Both the position numbers and the translations under genes were made by a program. Under the pieces are notes generated by a model. The model was not told the DNA's origin. It saw nothing but the letters and a program-made list of their open reading frames with translations, and made no database searches. This document shows, in pieces, positions 61,226-64,000 of a stretch of 64,000 bases of DNA (positions within the stretch are counted from its first letter, which is position 1; every line of letters starts with the position of its first letter). Location of the stretch: contig NC_045148.1 of NCBI RefSeq assembly GCF_008831285.2, forward strand, positions 17,397,002-17,461,001, given 5' to 3'. Source of the DNA: Nymphaea colorata (lineage: Eukaryota; Streptophyta; Magnoliopsida; Nymphaeales; Nymphaeaceae).

Positions 61226-64000
61226 GCAAAATTTTTTGCAGATAAAGGGATTCTCAGCTATGAAGTTCAGCATTTTAGCTTCAGCTTCTCCATGTGTATA
61301 GTGTATGCAAAGGAAGTAGTTTATAACCTTTACCCAGAAGATGAACACCAAAACTGAAAATTTTTCATGTTGAGAGATTTGTATTGTTATTTTATGATAT
61401 GCATATATCATATATGCCATGTCTGTGCAGAGTCCAGACAAAAGCTACCACCAGTAGATCAAAAAGATAAGTGACATCGTGAAGGAAGCCAAAATTCTTA
61501 GAAAACTACATTTCAAAAAGTCATATCTTCGGAGAGATGATGGGAACTGTGAAGTGAGAAAGCGAAAAGTGGATTTCCTTCGTTTTAGTAGTAATTTGTA
61601 TGGTTCACTGCATTGCACTTTCGTCAGCTTGCTCACGTCCGAGTGCTCTGAATTGTTCAGGCTACGCTTTCTGATATTGGTGTCTCTCTAAAATGAATTC
61701 CTGATAAGGAACGGGCAACCACTTCTTGCTTTTCTTTTACTTGTCATATTCCAAGGACATCTTTTGGCAAAACAACAAAAACACCTTCAGTTTAACAGTT
61801 CTTCATTTGGCCTATTATACGACATTTCTTAGTCCAAGCAGGTAAACAAAGCAGTGCTACCAGTAGCTTTGTTGGCACCGCATTGTTTAGCTCACTGATT
61901 TGGCGTATCAGCCAAGACGCATCGGTCCATCTGGGCCTATTACTTCAACAAACGAAAATACTTATCTGAACATCGTTTGGGAAATAGAAATTTTTTTTAC
62001 CCGATGCCATATGATAATTGAAGCTTTGAAATGCCAACATGTGTTTTTGTTACTTTTGTTTGTTTTACTAAAAGTGAAGCTGTGAAAACCTGCTCAGATG
62101 TTGTGGGTGTCTCGCAAACTTCCTGATAAATGACTGAATGCGTTTCACCACAACTGCCCCAGTAACATGAAATGGCACCTCGATCGTTCATTTACTTGTG
62201 TTGAAAAATATTATTAGAGGCACATGTACGATTTGTATTGCGATTTGGGTCAAGCCAGTAGGTGATTTAATCTCTATTAATTAGACAACCATGTGCCACT
62301 TTCAGACGTTCCACAAGTTTCCCATGGCCTGGGATTATGAGTGAGGTTTTCTAATTGTAGGAAAAGAAACAGCAATAGGAGTCTCTTTATTGGTTTAAAT
62401 CCTAAGACTTATGCGTCGTTTGATGACTAACAAATAGGGGCCATACTCTCCATATATATATATATATATATTTATAAACCCTCATAGGAATAATCTATGT
62501 TGTCGATTTCAAGAAAATTAGATAGCAGAGATTATGTTGTTCTTAAGAGAAAAATGGGGTTCATTTAAGGAAACTCATTTGTTTCCTTCTTTCACTTTCT
62601 CTCCTCATTAGAAGGGTACTAGGGATTTTTGAAAGAACATACTCTTATATGCCAAACTTGTTGAGAATCATCTTGGCCATTGGTTGATGGTAAAGATTAA
62701 GTTGCAATTATAGAAATTAAAAGTTTTTTGAAAGTTTGAAATGCCTCTTAAAAAGGTCAAGGGGTTTCATTCAAGGAAACTCATTTGTTGCTCTCTCTCT
62801 CTCTCTTCCTTTTAATGATATTTTGGACTGTTAAAAAAAACAGTTTAACTAGATATTTACAACTCAAATTCTACCATATGATCTCATTGGAATTAATACC
62901 AGATAATTCCTATGAAAGTTTGGCATTCAAGAGTACGGTAGCTATATTTTTTTTCACACACAAACACACGTATAAGCCGAAAAGGAAAAGAGAGTGAGTG
63001 ATTGCTTGCGCCTTGTAGAGTGGGTGCAAAAACAGGAAAGCCCAGGATGCTATCATTGGGGTGATTCTTGACATTTTGAGAATAAGCACTTGGCACTTGT
63101 ATGTTATGCTAGTGTGTGTGTATATATATATATATATATAGCACTTGGCACTTGTGTGTTTTTGTGAGTGTCTGTGTCTATATATATATATATATATATA
63201 TAAACTACTATTACTACTAAAATTAGGCAAAAAAGGAGCTAAATTTTTGCATAAGTTTTATTAAATAGATACCATTTGACAGATAGACAAGGGAAAATGT
63301 GTTTGCTCTTTCATTAAATCAAATAGGAAGAAACTGCCGTTATCCTTCTTTCAAAGGAGTGGCAAAAATGAGTCGTCAGTCCCCACATTTGCATGTTGAA
63401 AAAGACAAACACCAAATACAAAGCATATCTCAAATGGATCCACCCACTCTCTAAAACAAAAAATAATTTATTGTCTTGCTGTTGTCCTTTTCTCTTTCTG
63501 CTAATAAATTTTAAAGCAAGTGGGGTTTAACCTTTTTTAAGATATGAAAATTAGAGGCTGACATTAAGATAGTATAAACTAAACCTCCACTTGTCTCATT
63601 GGCGCATGAACATGAAATACTTGTTTTATTCTCACTTTCGCATAAGCAATGAGACTATGAACTACTGATCAGATATTCACGCAATAAACATCTTATTTTA
63701 GCAACAATAATCAATTCATTTCTCCTCTACACGCAAGGTTAGGTAGGTTGGTCGGGCCTCGGACTTAGTCAACGTTTGAACTTGACTTGTAGGCTGACCA
63801 AACTCACCGAATCTTTGTTATGTTCGGATTGCGATTCGAACCTAAATTCGCCAACTTGTTCAGTTCATGACCTTTATCGTGCTTTTTCCAGTACTCCGGA
63901 GAACATGATCAGATCAAAATATTTTGTTTGTTAATTTAACAAAATTTGGCATATTTTTCAAATGTTTTTACGTTATATAAATTGCACATGGGCTCCAATT
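61226..64000. other. 3' flank of the phosphatase gene, no further gene seen
   Basis: The first ~250-500 bases are probable 3' UTR. Beyond that only (TA)n tracts (about 62453-62470, 63120-63140 and 63178-63202) and a short (CT)n run near 62791 stand out. Weak CTCG/GACTTG-rich sequence at 63740-63860 may be another decayed TIR element. No complete gene is visible to the window edge. Confidence 0.5.

Noticed and set aside
1-64000. tRNA, rRNA or CRISPR features
   Set aside because: On reading through I saw no cloverleaf-like tRNA gene, no rRNA segment and no regularly spaced repeat array. A tRNAscan or Infernal run would be needed to exclude small RNA genes.

Overview
This is nuclear DNA from a flowering plant. 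Genes are sparse and split by GT-AG introns of up to about 3.6 kb. The background is AT-rich, with long (TA)n, (GA)n and (CA)n tracts, and there are several small TIR elements and one solo LTR. The gene families are plant-specific: a plastid rhomboid-like protein, a NARROW LEAF1-type protease-like protein, a plant BRO1-like protein, a plant PB1 protein, a lipid phosphate phosphatase, and remorin-family sequence. The species cannot be named from the sequence.

Layout. At 2-3.7 kb (minus) there is a remorin-family N-terminal region with no remorin C-terminal coiled coil found. At 6.1-12.8 kb (minus) a six-exon RBL9-like rhomboid encodes 476 aa; its leader exon ends near 14.48 kb and holds upstream ORFs. 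At 18.1-21.7 kb (minus) a six-exon BRO1-like gene encodes 379 aa. Only 114 nt upstream of it on the same strand lies a complete 76-aa membrane-protein ORF (21777-22007). At 25.1-32.7 kb (plus) a five-exon NAL1-like gene encodes 597 aa with all three catalytic residues present. At 39.1-41.3 kb (minus) a two-exon PB1 protein encodes 601 aa with a GC-rich first exon. At 58.6-61.2 kb (plus) a seven-exon lipid phosphate phosphatase encodes 312 aa. All exon chains were joined by hand from splice consensus and stay in frame, except the 5' end of the remorin-like locus.

The 17 kb between 41.3 and 58.6 kb is mostly gene-free and repeat-rich. It holds a hAT-like 438-bp element with an 8-bp target duplication (45265-45702), a 1.2-kb TIR element (about 49628-50826) and a 305-bp MITE with a perfect 8-bp duplication (51297-51601). 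A solo LTR with a 5-bp duplication lies at 34117-34684, and a diverged relative of the 438-bp element sits in the last NAL1-like intron.

The genes do not form a shared pathway; they look like independent housekeeping or developmental genes. The most unusual arrangement is the small membrane-protein ORF placed just ahead of the BRO1-like ORF. A strong splice donor 6 nt before the small ORF's start codon raises the possibility of a dicistronic transcript, or of a splice choice between the two proteins. The second is the rhomboid-like protein, which keeps the catalytic histidine but has threonine at the expected nucleophile position.
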